A stretch of DNA of 64,000 bases from Litomosoides sigmodontis (GCA_963070105.1 OY718805.1:4398001-4462000); one strand, 5' to 3'. Counted from the first letter of the stretch, positions 50,101-62,959 are shown. A program made the numbers and translations. Notes: generated by a model from the letters alone, not told the origin.

Positions 50101-53100
50101 TATTTTTTTTGCACAGTAGGTCTGTTTGTTGAAGGTGGATTTCTTTTGGAGGGTTTGCTTGTTTTTGGATGTGTAATGCAGTTGACCTTTATTACTGAAA
50201 AAATATAGAAGGTGAAATATGAGAAGATTGAAACTGATTTGTGGTGAATTAGGATTCTTTGTAAACAAGAAATTATCAGCTGTAGAATCCGTGGTATTCC
50301 TTTGACTCGAACTTTTAATATAAAATACAAAATACAAAATGGACAGTTAGTGCAACTAGCATAATGAAAATTTCCAATGCATACTGATCTTTTATTGCTT
50401 CATCAGCTTTGTCAAATTCACGTTCAACTTCCTTAAGTTCTTCTCTTTGTTGAGTAATTTCTTGCGAAGTTCTTTTCTATGTTGAAATGCGGTACTGGAT
50501 TAATTGCTTCGTGTTTGTGAGCCAGTATCTAGACTTCCGTATTTATTCTTTCAATTTTAAAGTACTCGCTTTAATTCAGCAATATATTGAATTTCCTTGA
50601 TCTACGCGGAGCAAGCAGCAAATTTCCTTCAGATCTTTCGGCTTTTGTCTCTCCTATAAGAGTAATCTGATGTCCAACTTCGGATAATTAATTGATAACC
50701 ATTCAACTAATAATAAAAGGTTATTTCGATATCGATAACTTTTTTAATATATTGCGCTGAATTTTGTTGGAATTTCGTTTGTGAAGTATCAAGAATATGT
50801 AGGAATTTTGCTGTCTTTCAAATTAATCTTTTCAATAAATTATCGATGTCTTAGTGCAAATTGTAAATTTACTTCTATTTTGCGTTAATCTATTTGAATT
50901 ACCTTATTTTCATCATTGATATCGTTAGTAATGTCACCCTTTATTGTATATGTATCAGTAAATCTACAATTTGTTGTTATGATTGTTGCTTCTCTCCACT
51001 GAGTATAAATGAAGTTCGTAGGTCGTCTATAATAAAATAGTTTCCATATCTCTTTACATCGAATCATCTAATTTTTCGAAACAAACAGATTTGCTGTTTG
51101 TTTCGAAAAATTTTCATTCAACTTCATTCAACAGAACGATACTAAAATTTGTTGTGCATTTTCCCTTTTGAATTGCATAACCCTATGTATTATCAAAGTC
51201 AGGAATTAGTCTTCTTCTGTACCATACAAAAAAGATTCTCACTACAGAATTTGTTGTTGATTGACATTTGGACTTCCTGTGTGAATTCAAGTATGCACGC
51301 CAACCTTGATTAGTGTAACATTTTGAATTGAGATCTCTTCAGTTCAACGGGAAATATTAAATATCATGCACATTTCTTGAAGTTATGGAGGTCGTCATTA
51401 TTAGTAGTAAAGTTTTCGTCGTGTAATTTGACCGAGCGTTGGGTTATCCCTGTTTGTTAGTTTCATTTAGAGGTTCCTTTGATGTAGTTGGTTGGGATTC
51501 TGTCTTATATTGCTGTTTGATTTCTAGAGGATATAGCGTATCTACTTATCCATTTAGAAGGTAATTCTACTAAAGTTCTTCAATCTCGACGTATTAGTTT
51601 CCTGTATTTCTGCTAGTTTCCCATGAGAGATGCATTTTGCAGGTTTGCTAACACGATTTGTCCTTCTTATTTTTGTGTTTCTTGGAGAATTGTGTTCTAA
51701 TTGCCTATTTTCTCTCAAGCTCATTAGATACTTTTTCATGATTCCTGAAATGTGTCAAGGAATTCTGTTGCACCTGACTAACATTTGATGAGTTTTTCCT
51801 GAGTATTTAACTTACGAAGGATGTATTCGTCTTGATTGTTATTATTGACGACTGGTATTATTAGGGAGCGGTGGCGCTGTGTAGTCGGTTGGTCTTGGTC
51901 TTAAAATTATAGGCTTATCGAAATTTTGCTTTAATGGCATAGTATTCAGCATGAGCTATTCTTTCGAATTTTGAACATACTTTGCTATAAGGCTTCAGTT
52001 ATCGGCTTCCGACTGTAATTGAACGGACAACTGAATTGATCATGAATTTTATTAAACTGTAAGAATTTGGGGAAATAAATGGCTCCAGTGATTGGAACAT
52101 ATAGTTTCCAGCACCTATCTTGCTCTTTAATAGAGATTGATTTATAACGCGGTGCATCAATTTGCTTTAATTACCTTTACTTGTCAAGTAATCGACAATA
52201 ACAGTCCCTATGGGTATGGTGATTTACTTCATTGTCATTATTTCAATTTACACCCTGGAAACAAACAACATTTTTGGATTCCTTTCACTAAATGGTGCGA
52301 TTTTTATTTATTCGTCATTTCCACTTCTTTACAAATTGATAAGACTTCCTTACCTTGTTGATTTCATAATTTGCTGAATTTGTTGAATTTTTTTTCTCTT
52401 CAGTTGGTGTATTGAAATCCACGCAATTCATATAATTGATGTGACAAAATCATATACATGTGATTAAAATGTTATACATAAGAAGTAAAAAAACAAAAAT
52501 AATTAAAAAACATACACATATACCGCATTAAAACCAACCAACAACAATCATAGTGCAACTGTTGCAATGGTTTTTTTTTTCTTTTGCTTCGTTACCACAT
52601 ATTTCTTCCGTAGGCAACTGCGTAAGCAAGCATTAATTTTCTTTAGCTGTTGTTATTGTTTGCTCAAAATTAGTTCAAGTTTCACATTCTTGTTTTTTCA
52701 ATGATTCTTGTTACAACGTTACTGGATTTGTCTGATATTCTGATTAAATTTTGCACGTCTGCGCCGTAGCTATAGCTGGGGCCGAAGTTTCTTCTGTATT
52801 CATAATCCGATTTATTTATATATTAATAAGAAATTTAATATTAATAAAAAACTAATCAATTAAAAAAAAGAATTAAAAAAAATTTTTTTCCTAATACTGA
52901 AAGATTAACTTCGTATTAACCCATTTCGTAGGACGAGATTCCCAGGGAATTGTGCAAATTTAATAAATAAATTTAATAACCATCCATTGGTCTTGTTCTT
53001 TTTATTGATAGTCTACCATCAATTACGATTTTGATATTACACCTTCAAGCTTTCTGTGCACAGCTTCTAATTATCAGTGTGTTTTTTCGTCAATTTCTAC

Positions 53101-55755
53101 TGGTACGTGTAACATGTTCTAGTGTTATAGAGCAATTTTTGTAATTGTTTATGATTGGCCAAATTTCTTTATAAATAAGAATTTTCTTCATAGTATCAAT
53201 TTTTTCGAACAGTTTTATTCGTTTTTTATATGAGCTTGGTTTAAGTATTGGAGCGCTGCTTGAATATTAAGTGCACTAATCGAAATTATTTTTATATACC
53301 TTTTTAGTTTTACAACTTTTTTTCCTTAATTTAGTAAATTTAAAATAGCTTTTCTTTGTCGAAATTGATTGTATTTTTCTTCTCTTTCTTAGGATCCAAA
53401 TTTGTTGATGTATTTATCCAATTTACGCTCTCGGTTTCGAGTGTGCGGAGGTGTAATTCGAAGCATATTGTTTTTTTTTAACAATTCTTTTTTGCCGTGT
53501 ATTGTTGGTGGGTTTCTAGCATGGTGTTAGATGCAACGATGTTAGATTCATTCGTTTAACTTCCTCGAGCAGTTCTTCTAATTTTTCTTTTTGGTTACAC
53601 TCCTTGGATTATAGCAGTAAACATTTCCCAGTTGTGGTACCAAAAAGTGTTGAGAACTCTAGACATTTTCTTTTATCGTCGAGAGTAATATTAAAAGTGA
53701 TTTGTGTGGGAGTGAATGGAAGCCGAGGAAGCTAGTGGGGAGATTTCTCATCTAGTGGGTGTCGCATTGTAATCAATTAGGCATCAAACATCAAAGTAAG
53801 TAACATTAAAACTCATCATAAGCAAGAATTATCGTTCATAGGAGTCAGTTATTTGGAAATCTTTTAGATTTGATACTGAAATGGAAATTAAGAAAATGGT
53901 ATAATCTTAATCTTTCATAGACATGACCATTGCTTTTGCAGATACACGAGTGCTAAAAGAGAATTTCTCGCATCTCAACCATCGGAAGATTTAAACGCTG
54001 ACGAAGAAAGACCACCTCAAACGCAATGGATCCATTTTGGTTCCGAGCGCTTGCTGGCAATGTATCCATCACCCTATCCAAAACGCATCGCACAATCATC
54101 GAATGTTTACGTGTGTCGATTCTGTCTCGTGGCTCTTGAAGATTCTACGTTATACGAAATGCACATGGTCCTTTCTCATTTTTTTAAAAAATTTATTCAT
54201 TTAAATTTGTAGAGTGTCTTATATTACAAATTAAATGAGATTTTTTGAATATTTCAAAATTTGTCATTTGTTTTACCGTGTTTACCACATTTAATGAATT
54301 GATAAAATGTTGCTTTTAAGGCTCATTGTAAGTGGAAGCATCCGCCAGGTAATGAAATTTACCGGGATGATAGACTGTCGTTTTGGGAAATCGACGGCAT
54401 CGATGAAATTGTTTGTTCATATATATAATTTCTTTCTTTTAAATCAGTCTTCCGTAATCTATATCTGTGACCTAAATCCTCAATACTTATGTATTTATTG
54501 ACATTATAAAAATTGTTTTTAGCCTTCCAATACTGTTTTAGGCTTATTGTCGAAGGCTTTGTTTGCTGTCTAAGTTGTTTTTGTTCTCAAAAACTCTTCA
54601 TCATGAGGTGGAAACGTTTCTATTTTATATTTTGACAGAATACACAGCGGAAGGTTACGTGCTCTTGGGCTACTTTTCAAAGGTTTGTTTTCATTGTCAT
54701 TTTTAAAAGCACTATGCAAATTGACTAAATAATCACTATTTGAAAAGTGCTGTTTGTTCAAGGAAAAAAATCCAAGCAAAAACAACAACTTGAGCTGCTT
54801 ATTGACTCTTCCATCATCACAGCGAACTGGATACGGCAAATTCCTCATTGATCTCAGTACTTTTTCTCTGTTTCAACGAGTTTTTTTTTTAATGTAAACT
54901 CTGTTTTTTACCTATAAAACTTTTTGAAATATATGTTTGTCTAAATTTACTTTATTAATAAAGTCCTTTTTCGGCTACAAACTTTCTTTACGAGAACGGA
55001 AAATTGGTGGACCTGAGCATCCACTTTCTGACATGGGTTTAATCACATATCGAAGCTACTGGAAAGCAGTAATCATATGCTACATTCGAAAGCGTCGATC
55101 AGCGAATTCGATCTCTATAAAAGGCATAAAATTTAGCTTTGTCAACATTTAAACAATATTAGTAGGACTTTGGAAACACTACTAATTATTTGCTTCTTAC
55201 TGAGCCAAGAAATATTCCGGAGGCATGTGAGTTTTTTCATTTTAAATGACCCAATTTTTGCAGAAATGAGCAACGAAACTGGTATACATTCAACAGATAT
55301 CATCAGTACAATGCTTGAAAATAAAATGCTCAAATATCGCGATGGAAACTATTTGATTAATAAAGCAAGTTTTTATTAGAGTGCATACGATAGGATGATT
55401 GCTCAAATTCTGCAAATTATGTAATTTAGATTTATTGTATTGCACATATCAAGTTTCGAAAGTTAAGTTTTTTGCTCAATTTTTTTATGTTTGAAATTAT
55501 TCCCATTTTCTTTCTGAACAGGGTCTTTTTCGGTATTAAGGACGACATTAACTTCATTTCTTTAAAGCAGTTAATGTGTTTTCTTGCAATTGTTTAATTT
55601 ATTGATAAAAAAATAGCAACTTATTTTAGAAAAAAGCACTTACGACACCACTGCGTACGATTCGCCGACGAGTTGTGCATGATGACAAGCTTGTTTGGGA
55701 ACCTGAATTTGACGTTGAAGATGCATTCAAAAAAATGGGTACATACATTGATTAG
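47105..55755 (+). CDS. KAT6: KAT6 (MOZ/MORF)-type histone acetyltransferase: tandem PHD + MYST
   Basis: MYST acetyltransferase that reads histone H3 with its PHD fingers and acetylates H3 tails. Fifteen exons join in phase (689 codons): 47105-47256, 47567-47749, 47830-47906, 48144-48265, 48513-48655, 49108-49256, 49333-49490, 49760-49917, 53942-54167, 54321-54410, 54542-54682, 54763-54856, 54974-55123, 55264-55364 and 55630-55755. The first exon follows an acceptor at 47102. The tandem PHD reads [46 protein letters not shown] and [10 protein letters not shown]. The MYST domain begins [20 protein letters not shown]. It carries the C2HC finger (CRFC...H...C), the substrate-pocket Cys (NLSCLLTLP), the acetyl-CoA loop QRTGYGKFL and the catalytic Glu (GGPEHPLSD). 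QWIHFG and ISIK....TGI favour KAT6 over MOF or TIP60. The exon 6/7 junction and exon 13 ends use weak or non-canonical sites. A poly(A) signal is at 55917-55922. Confidence 0.8.
50318..53620 (-). pseudogene. Decayed antisense coding remnant (coiled coil, C-terminal membrane segment)
   Basis: The minus strand inside the KAT6 intron shows coding-like patches broken by stops and frame changes. From N to C these include [17 protein letters not shown] (about 53590), [18 protein letters not shown] (about 53270), which shifts by one base into [17 protein letters not shown], and a 60-codon frame near 52800-52560 with four or five in-frame stops. [21 protein letters not shown] (split, about 50820) and [20 protein letters not shown] follow. 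A last frame ends in a hydrophobic segment ([20 protein letters not shown]) with a stop at about 50318. The pattern fits an old insertion or duplicated gene rather than a working gene. The parent family is not recognised. Confidence 0.4.
51070..51112. repeat. Perfect 19-bp inverted repeat with 5-nt loop
   Basis: The arms at 51070-51088 and 51094-51112 are exact reverse complements (core TTTCGAAACAAACAG / CTGTTTGTTTCGAAA), separated by ATTTG. A transcript of either strand would form a stable hairpin. It lies in the KAT6 intron. Confidence 0.9.
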
Positions 55756-56446
55756 TCACTGAATTCGGCGTATTAAATTACTGATTATTCATTAGAAGTT
55801 CTAAGTTGAAACATTATCAGTTGTATCGAAATTTATTATTTTTGCTCGCTTCTTTGTTATCTATTTGGTGAAGCAGCATCTCATAATTATTGTTTACGGC
55901 ATACTATAATGATCTGAATAAAGGTTTATATCTTTCTTGCTTCTCTGATTTGCTGTAAAAATCGGGTTTATTTACTTATATCCTTTTAATTTCCTTGTGA
56001 TTTGTAAATGTTAATTTAAATATCAAACTTTAGATTTTTAGGAAGAAAGTTAAGATTTCTCGTTTACAAAGTATTTTGTGGTGGGGCTTAATGCTTTAAA
56101 TCATAAATAGGTTCAGTGGTAGCATTCAGGGTTGGTTCATTTTAATAGGAAAATTTTCGCGATTGATGTATCAACAAAAGTAGGCTTAACTTATCGGACA
56201 ATTTTTTACAGACATTTCAAGACAAATATCAAAGGTCTCCACTTCGGTATTTTCCACAATTCACTATCGATCATGCGAAAAATCAATTTCAAATGCATTG
56301 CTCTGCCTGTAGTCTTTTTTTCATGAATTTTCCTCTAGATCATTTGATTTGTCAAATTTCTATGAAAACTGTGGGATATTTACTCGTTTTTTAAGAAGTT
56401 TCGAATTCCAGTTTAATAGTGCAAAACTGTATACATTGTATAAGAG
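55756..56446. other. KAT6 3' UTR and spacer
   Basis: AATAAA at 55917-55922 ends the KAT6 transcript. The remaining sequence is AT-rich, with no supported gene, up to the FBXW9 start. Confidence 0.5.
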
Positions 56447-59045
56447 ATGTCACGAATGATCGATTTGCCCTGTGAATTAATTTTAATTATTCTGAACTAC
56501 CTTCCAAGTCGTGACTTGTGGCAAAATGTTCGTTTAACATGTCGGTTTTTTGCGATGATAATTGCTGATCAGAGCTACTGGAAACGAAAGCTGCAAGTAG
56601 GTTTTATTTAAAGAAAAGGCTGATAATGCTTATGAAATATTCACAGTATAAAGTTCTTTCCAGTTGTGATATTTTTCGGGATTTAAGATGAGAAAAGGAT
56701 TTTTAGTCATGTTTTAAGTTTATCTCAAAAATATTGCAGAGAAAGTTTGAAGTTGAGTTGCCATCATGCCAATTATATGGCTCAGTAGCTTCATTATCAC
56801 ATTGTTGTGTCAGAATAGAAGAAGAAACGAAGCGATGGAAAGATGGGAAGTATGACTTTTCTAATTTCTTACGAAGTGTTAGGTTTTGTTGTGATCGGGA
56901 AATTTTACGTTGTTTACAGTTACTTAAGTTATTCAGTTTTTCATTTCATTTAAATTATAGACTGGGACGACTTATTTGTGCGATAGGACATGATGGAACA
57001 GTTGACGCTGTATCGTTGATGAATTCGTCGGCGCATAAACGATTATGTATTTCTGGTGCCCGAGATCGTGCACTAATCATTTGGGACGTGGATGCGATAA
57101 CTGTTAGAGCTTGTTATTCAGTTTTAGTAGTTCATTTCAAATTTTTTGAATTTAAATTAAAATTTTTTTTGATTAGTGCTTTTTTTAATTTAGGTTAGTG
57201 TTTTTTAAATAGATTGGTGTTTTTCTTTGTCAGTTACCAGAAATGCTTAATTCATTCATTTGGCGGCAGTGTTGAAAAAAATCTATATAGACAATTTGGA
57301 AGCTGTTTGCTTGAAGACAGAAGTAGAGCAAGTAGATGCTAAAAAATTTTGTTAATGTTATTTGAAAAAGTGGAAATGTTCTTTGTTGCAGAAGGGAGCG
57401 AAGGGCGAAAACTGGAAACTGTATGAATTTTCTGAAGCTCATCAGGTAGTGTTCCCTGTCTATCGAAATACATTCAACATGAAAAGATTGTAGCACAAAA
57501 ATGTTAAGCACACCTGTTGACTGTCACTTATCTATGTTTTGATGCTAGTATGCAACATTCTGAGCTAAATGAGAACTTCGCCAAACAGTACTTTATGCTT
57601 CAGTCCTACATATTCCTACAGGTCATGAAATTCAAATTAAGATACTTTGTGATATGATTTATAAAGCTTCGCAAAGTATGCAGGGATGGATATGGAGTGT
57701 GTGCAGAGCAGATACAGATACGTTTTACTCATGTGCATGGGATCGTTATGTGAAGCAGTGGCGAATTGTTGATGGGCATGTTAATGTAAGGATAATAATA
57801 GATGAAAGAATTTGTTTTTCAAACTTTTTTTACGACAGAAATTGAAAATAATATGTAAGATTGTAAAGCAAGCAAGAAATCGGAAAATTAGATACAAAAT
57901 TTTTGAAAAACCTAGACTGCTTTCAACATATATATGAGATAATGTATAAAATCTGCGGAGAGCATGTGTTTTATAAAAAAACAGGCAAAGTGTTAGGATT
58001 CAAACACATAGGTAAAGAAGAAATGCATAATCTAATTCAATAATTTCTTTCTGCACTATGATAAAATTATTTATTTCAGGCGCTTTGTGATGTACAGATG
58101 GGATCTGCAGTGCTATGTGTTATAAATGACGGTATAACAGCTGTTTGTTCTACGTTTGGACGGAGAGTAGTCGTTATGGATGCGCGCAATTCGTTGCAAA
58201 AAATTACTGATATGCTCTATCATCGAAGTGCTGTTTTCGACCTTGTTCAGATGGTATTCATTTTCACAAATTTTTGATGTTCTTTAATTTCATATTCACT
58301 AATGGTTCGATTTTTTTGCGCTAAATGACTTTTTTTCAGAAAAAGTAACCTAAGAACTTACTTATCTACGACTTTACCTATGATTACAACACTAGAAATA
58401 TTATAGCCAGACAGTAATTATCTGTATTCATGTGGTGAGGATCGACGATTGGCATGTGTAGACAAACGCATGTGGGAAGTGGTTAACGATTTAGAGTTAG
58501 AAGCTTACGCTCAGACTATGTCACTACGACAAGGACAACTGTTATGTGGAACCACGGACGGCAAGATGCTATCTATTAATCCGAACGATTTAAAAATTGT
58601 CAGCGTATGTTTTATAAATAGTTTTTTAAAGTAATGTAACATCATTTTTGTAAAGACGTATTGAAAACTGGTTTTGCTTTAGGAATTATTTGTTGGAAAT
58701 GGTGGTTTAAGGCAAGTAAGACTGAACATTGGCAGCCAGATGTGTATTACAAAGGATCGTCTTTTTAAAGTGTTCACACCTGGTTTGCACCCCAGATTGC
58801 TTGCCGAATCGGAAGTGTTTGATGCAGAACCGTCCAGAGTAGATTTTATTATATGTTTGTAACGATAGCAGAAACAAAAGTTCAGTAACGACAATGGCTT
58901 TCATTTAGGTGTATTCAAAAGAGGAAATATTCATTTACAGTTTCCATATAGTTTCACCGAAATGATTAATTTTTAGTTCGATTATTACGATGACGACTTG
59001 GTGGTCGCGTGCGGTGATGGATCTATTTTCTTCTGCACTGCGTGA
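56447..59045 (+). CDS. FBXW9: F-box and WD40 protein, FBXW9-like
   Basis: An SCF ubiquitin-ligase substrate adaptor: the F-box binds SKP1 and the WD40 propeller binds targets. Nine exons join in phase: 56447-56596, 56740-56849, 56961-57102, 57392-57445, 57684-57785, 58080-58253, 58407-58604, 58683-58838 and 58977-59045, giving 384 residues. The F-box is in exon 1 (DLPCELILIILNYLPSRDLW). WD repeats include GHDGTVDAVSL with RALIIWDVDA, HQGWIWSVCRAD with YSCAWDRYVKQW, YLYSCGEDRRLACVDKRMW and VVACGDGSIFFC at the C-terminus. Two frames offer starts three codons apart at 56447 and 56456; the first is used. Poly(A) AATAAA is at 59453-59458. Assignment to FBXW9 rather than another FBXW protein rests on overall layout and is less sure than the F-box/WD40 call. 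Confidence 0.8.
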
Positions 59046-61732
59046 ACCACCTGGTAACAATGAGTTGATTACATGTCATGAGAAATCAAATTTGAGCCAG
59101 TGATGTTAATCAGGTAATTAAATAACTGAAATGTAATTGTTCTTTTTCTTACAGGAAATGCTTTATTTACTCTGATCTCTATTTCAAGCGACGCTCTTTA
59201 TGTACATATACATCGACAACCCATTTTCGAAAGGATAGACTTCTAGCAAAATATCCTTTTTTTTCTATTTTGGAAATTGTTTTTGATCAGTTAGGACATT
59301 CAAATATTTTCATGCTTAAGGATTTTGAGTTGAGGTTACTTTATGATCGTACTATATATGTACGTAAAGAGAAAAGACTGCAATGGAGAGAATGGCGGAA
59401 TGGTAGTTCCTTGCAGTTACCTGCATTATGAACAGGAACTAATGAAAGCATGAATAAATATAGTGATTTTTTTACATTCTCTTTTGTATCCATCAGAGTT
59501 TCTAAATAGCTACCGATCTATAGGCGAAGTATGTACGATTGTAATCGAAATAATATTACGGTAGGTATTGAAGGACGTCATATTTTATTCATTGTAACAC
59601 TTGGTGCTCTTATCACCTAACTCTTTTCGGACCTGTGCATTTTTCTTTCCAGCGAACAATTTGGAGCATAACTTTGAGTGATGGGTTTCATATTGTCCGG
59701 TTTCGAGTGTTGCTTTTTTCTTATTTCATTGATAACTTGAAATTTCTTGCTCGAAGATTAATTTCTGCCTTAAATATTCTATTTGGAGCATAACGATGCA
59801 TTTAAATGCTGAGTTGGTTCTTTTTTGCACATTTTTTGATCTCAGATTTTATTTCTGAAGTGATGTAATATATGTCGATATCTCGATATAATTTAATTTC
59901 ACATTTCATATGTGAGTGTGACTTTCGATCTAAAATTCCAGTGTTAATACGGGATTTAGGCATAAAAAATATACTTTTTCTTGTTACAGTGAACTCTGCA
60001 GCAACCATTTTGATATTCAAGCCGTTACTTTATCATATTGTTATGTTTTGCATGGCTCTTCTCAATGTACACATTAGTTTATAAAATAAAATTTTGCGTG
60101 CTACAGATGATTTCCAGTTATTTTGAGAGGGAAGTCGATTTGAGGCAGTTCCTTTATTGGTGTAATATTACCAATAATGCAGAAGGGAAGAATAAGGTGG
60201 TTGTTCTCAGCATCAAATAATGCTTGAAGAAACTTTCTGTCTCTCTCTAGCTAAAGTTAGGTTTTGTAAAGCTAACTTTACACCATAAAAACTAACCACG
60301 ATGTTCGTGCTCTTCTAGTTGTTGGCGAGTTTTGGCGATGTTTTTTTAAGCGAGTAAAGCAATTATGAATGAATCTTTAGGGACGCTTGAAAATTTGTAT
60401 GTTTGGTGCGAGTACAACAAATTAATTACGCTAATTTTTTAATCGATTTTGAATTAAATTACGGTACTACTGCCATCAGTGGATGGTGAAATTGTTAAGG
60501 ATGGTGGATGAATTAAACTGTAAAGTTATGCTTCCGCAAATTAATTAGCAGCTATTTAAATCCGATTTATAGACCTTAACAGAAATGTTTAGGAAAAGTT
60601 GAGCTAAATTTGTTGAGTACTTTTTTTAACAAGACGAACGAAGTGTTTAAAATAGTTTACATTCATTTTGCAAATGTTCAGTGTCAATATTGCAACAAAT
60701 GCTCCATTTCTGCATTTGTCATGCAATGCTACGATCGATTGTATTAGCTTTTTCAATCAGAACTTTTTAGCAGGACGAAGGAAATTTTTGGAAATTTTTC
60801 ATCTGCTTTTTTTTGCACCGACGCGACAAAATTCTATCATTTGGTTTACAGGTGAACGAAATACGATTGAGCAGCACAGGAATGATCGGAGTTGTTTCTG
60901 AAACTCTGAACTGGTTTTTGTTTAAAACTGAATTTGTAAACTTTAGAATGGAAAATTTGTCGTTATTTAATGGTTCAGCTTTTTTTTCAGAAATAAATAT
61001 TTTGGGAAAAAAGATGATAGGCAAGGAACGAGTGATGGACAGTAGAATTTATGAATAGAAATTAGTAAAATTTTCATTTGATAGTCTTAGCAGACATGTT
61101 TTGTTGAAGCGGTGTTGGAGAGAGATTATTTTTATAGAAATTTATTAGAAATTTATTAACGGAAGGAATACAGCGGAAGAGAGTGTGCTTGCTTCTGCTT
61201 CGAGAAATGATTCATTTTTCATCATTTCACTGAGTGTGAAGAGAAGGTGGAAATTTCTCGTAGAAGAAGATTTGCACTGATAAAAATTTCCTTCATCCTC
61301 GTTTAGCGATAAAAAGTAATTGAAATAATTCAAGGAAAAACGATTTGTTATACTGTTGCTCTCTGTTTTACTCCAAAAAAAAGATCGAAATTTTCTTTTC
61401 ATGCTCACTAAATCAGTGTACTTAAGCTGAAATTATTTTTGAAGTGCCGCGGTATCATCACAAGTAGCGTGTAGTCTGCCGGACAGGAAGATTATCCTTT
61501 TATACTTTCACTTCATTCACGCACGTCTTGCCACATTCCATAATACCACCCAATGTCAATATTGCTCTTATGCGTACTTCTCTCCTCAAAATTTAAATTT
61601 TGAAAATTTCATTTTATTTTGCTATATTTTACCGCTTGCTTGAAATGTAATCGATATGAAGAATTAGTTTTAAAAAAAAAAAACTTCTAATCAGTCAGTA
61701 ATACTCTGTTCTTCCTTTGTTTTGCATTAATT
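59046..61732. other. AT-rich intergenic region
   Basis: It holds the FBXW9 3' UTR (AATAAA at 59453-59458). A 9-bp inverted repeat (TAAAGTTAG/CTAACTTTA) lies near 60254-60283. Short open frames on both strands lack splice, start or family support. Confidence 0.45.
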
Positions 61733-62012
61733 TTAGCTCAATTTAATCGATTTGAAGTGCATCCTGAATATGTGAGGTGGAATTTTCTGCAAAGCATACC
61801 TCAGTCGTCGAGCACGATGCTTCCGACTTTCATTAAACCAGGAATTTCGCGGTCTCCTTTCGAACACAAAAAAGAAGGCATAGCTATCGGGATGGTACAT
61901 CCAAGCTCGTATTCGATGACAACTTTCTTTATCGAGCGTTCCGCTTTCCCCGCTGTAACTATCAACGGTGCAACTACCGCCTTCCGACATGCGGCACGCA
62001 TACACGCGAACT
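61733..62012 (-). CDS. Possible terminal exon, unrecognised
   Basis: The minus strand reads open from an acceptor (TTTGCAG, exon starting at 62012) to a TAA at 61733-61735. The frame gives VRVYACRMSEGGSCTVDSYS, a Tyr/Trp/Phe-rich middle and a basic end (SRKHRARRLRYALQK). The block is richer in GC than its surroundings and is open in two other frames as well, so the frame choice is insecure. If real, it is the last exon of a minus-strand gene. The family is unknown. Confidence 0.25.
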
Positions 62013-62959
62013 CTGCAAACACATAGCCATTTTTTAAGTTGAAAAAAATCAAAAAAAAAAGGCCAAAAATAGTTAAAGATTAGCTCTTCCAAATGCAATT
62101 AGCGACTTTCGTCTCTGCTTATCCAACAAATTGATGGGATTTAAAATTGCTAAGTCAGCCAATTTCGAATAAAATGTGAAATTTGATTTCCATTTCTTCC
62201 TAGCTCCCTCAGTTTCCTTCATCATTATTTAATTACTTTCTCAGCTTCTTAAAAAATATTAGCAATCGGAAAATGATTTCGGTGCTTTTATTTATTATTG
62301 CTACTACAATACAAAAAAAATTTGCAAAAAATTTACAAAGAAAAAATTTTGCTGACCTTGCCTTTTCTCTACCCTACCTTCCTACGCTTCTAATCAGTCT
62401 GTTGATAAGGTTGAAACGTCATATACTTTTGAAGTGGCCATGGATATTCTATTCATAGATATTATTGAATTTCGTATTTCTTTGATTCGGTAAATAAAAC
62501 TTATGAATGGAGTGAATTGAACCACTATTTTGTGCGAAGACAGTTTGCTCGATATATTCCGTTTTTCCGTGTAATCCGTTAAAGTTCAAAAAAATTACTT
62601 TTCAAGCGTTTTTTCTTTTAAAATTCGAACAAAATTTCAGATTTTAGCTTTTACCGTTCATATTCTCAAAATTTCAAATTGCTTGACAAAACTGATTATC
62701 CGTTAAAAGATGTAAGAACTCTCTCTCTCTCAAACTTTCCTTCAATTAATTCAGTGACATTCGGGAAAGATCGATGAAGTTGGAATCGTAAATAAAATTA
62801 TTAATTTCACCATTTGCATTAAACCCATTTTTTTCACTAATTCTAATTGTTGTTTTTTGATCATGAATAAATGCATGCAAACATAACAACTATAACAATA
62901 GGACAACATTGGAATGCAAAATGAAACGGAAACTAATTGACATCGATGCTCTCTTCATG

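Larger units (their letters stand above)
49918..53941 (+). other. 4-kb KAT6 intron
   Basis: The donor AATTT/GTAAGT leaves phase 2, and the next MYST exon (acceptor TTTTGCAG) needs exactly phase 2, restoring [18 protein letters not shown]. The intron is about ten times longer than its neighbours and contains decayed antisense coding DNA and a hairpin, listed separately. Confidence 0.7.

Noticed and set aside
51862..51910. Second tRNA-like head (GGTGGCGCTGTGTAGTCGG)
   Set aside because: An A-box-like string is present but no B box at the right distance; kept only as a weak resemblance.
53717..53773. Separate MYST gene start at ATG 53717
   Set aside because: Its frame hits TAA after 18 codons and none of its possible donors gives the phase 2 needed by the first MYST exon.
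61757..62026. 89-codon plus-strand frame
   Set aside because: It overlaps the minus-strand block that has an acceptor, and has no start context, splice sites or family match.
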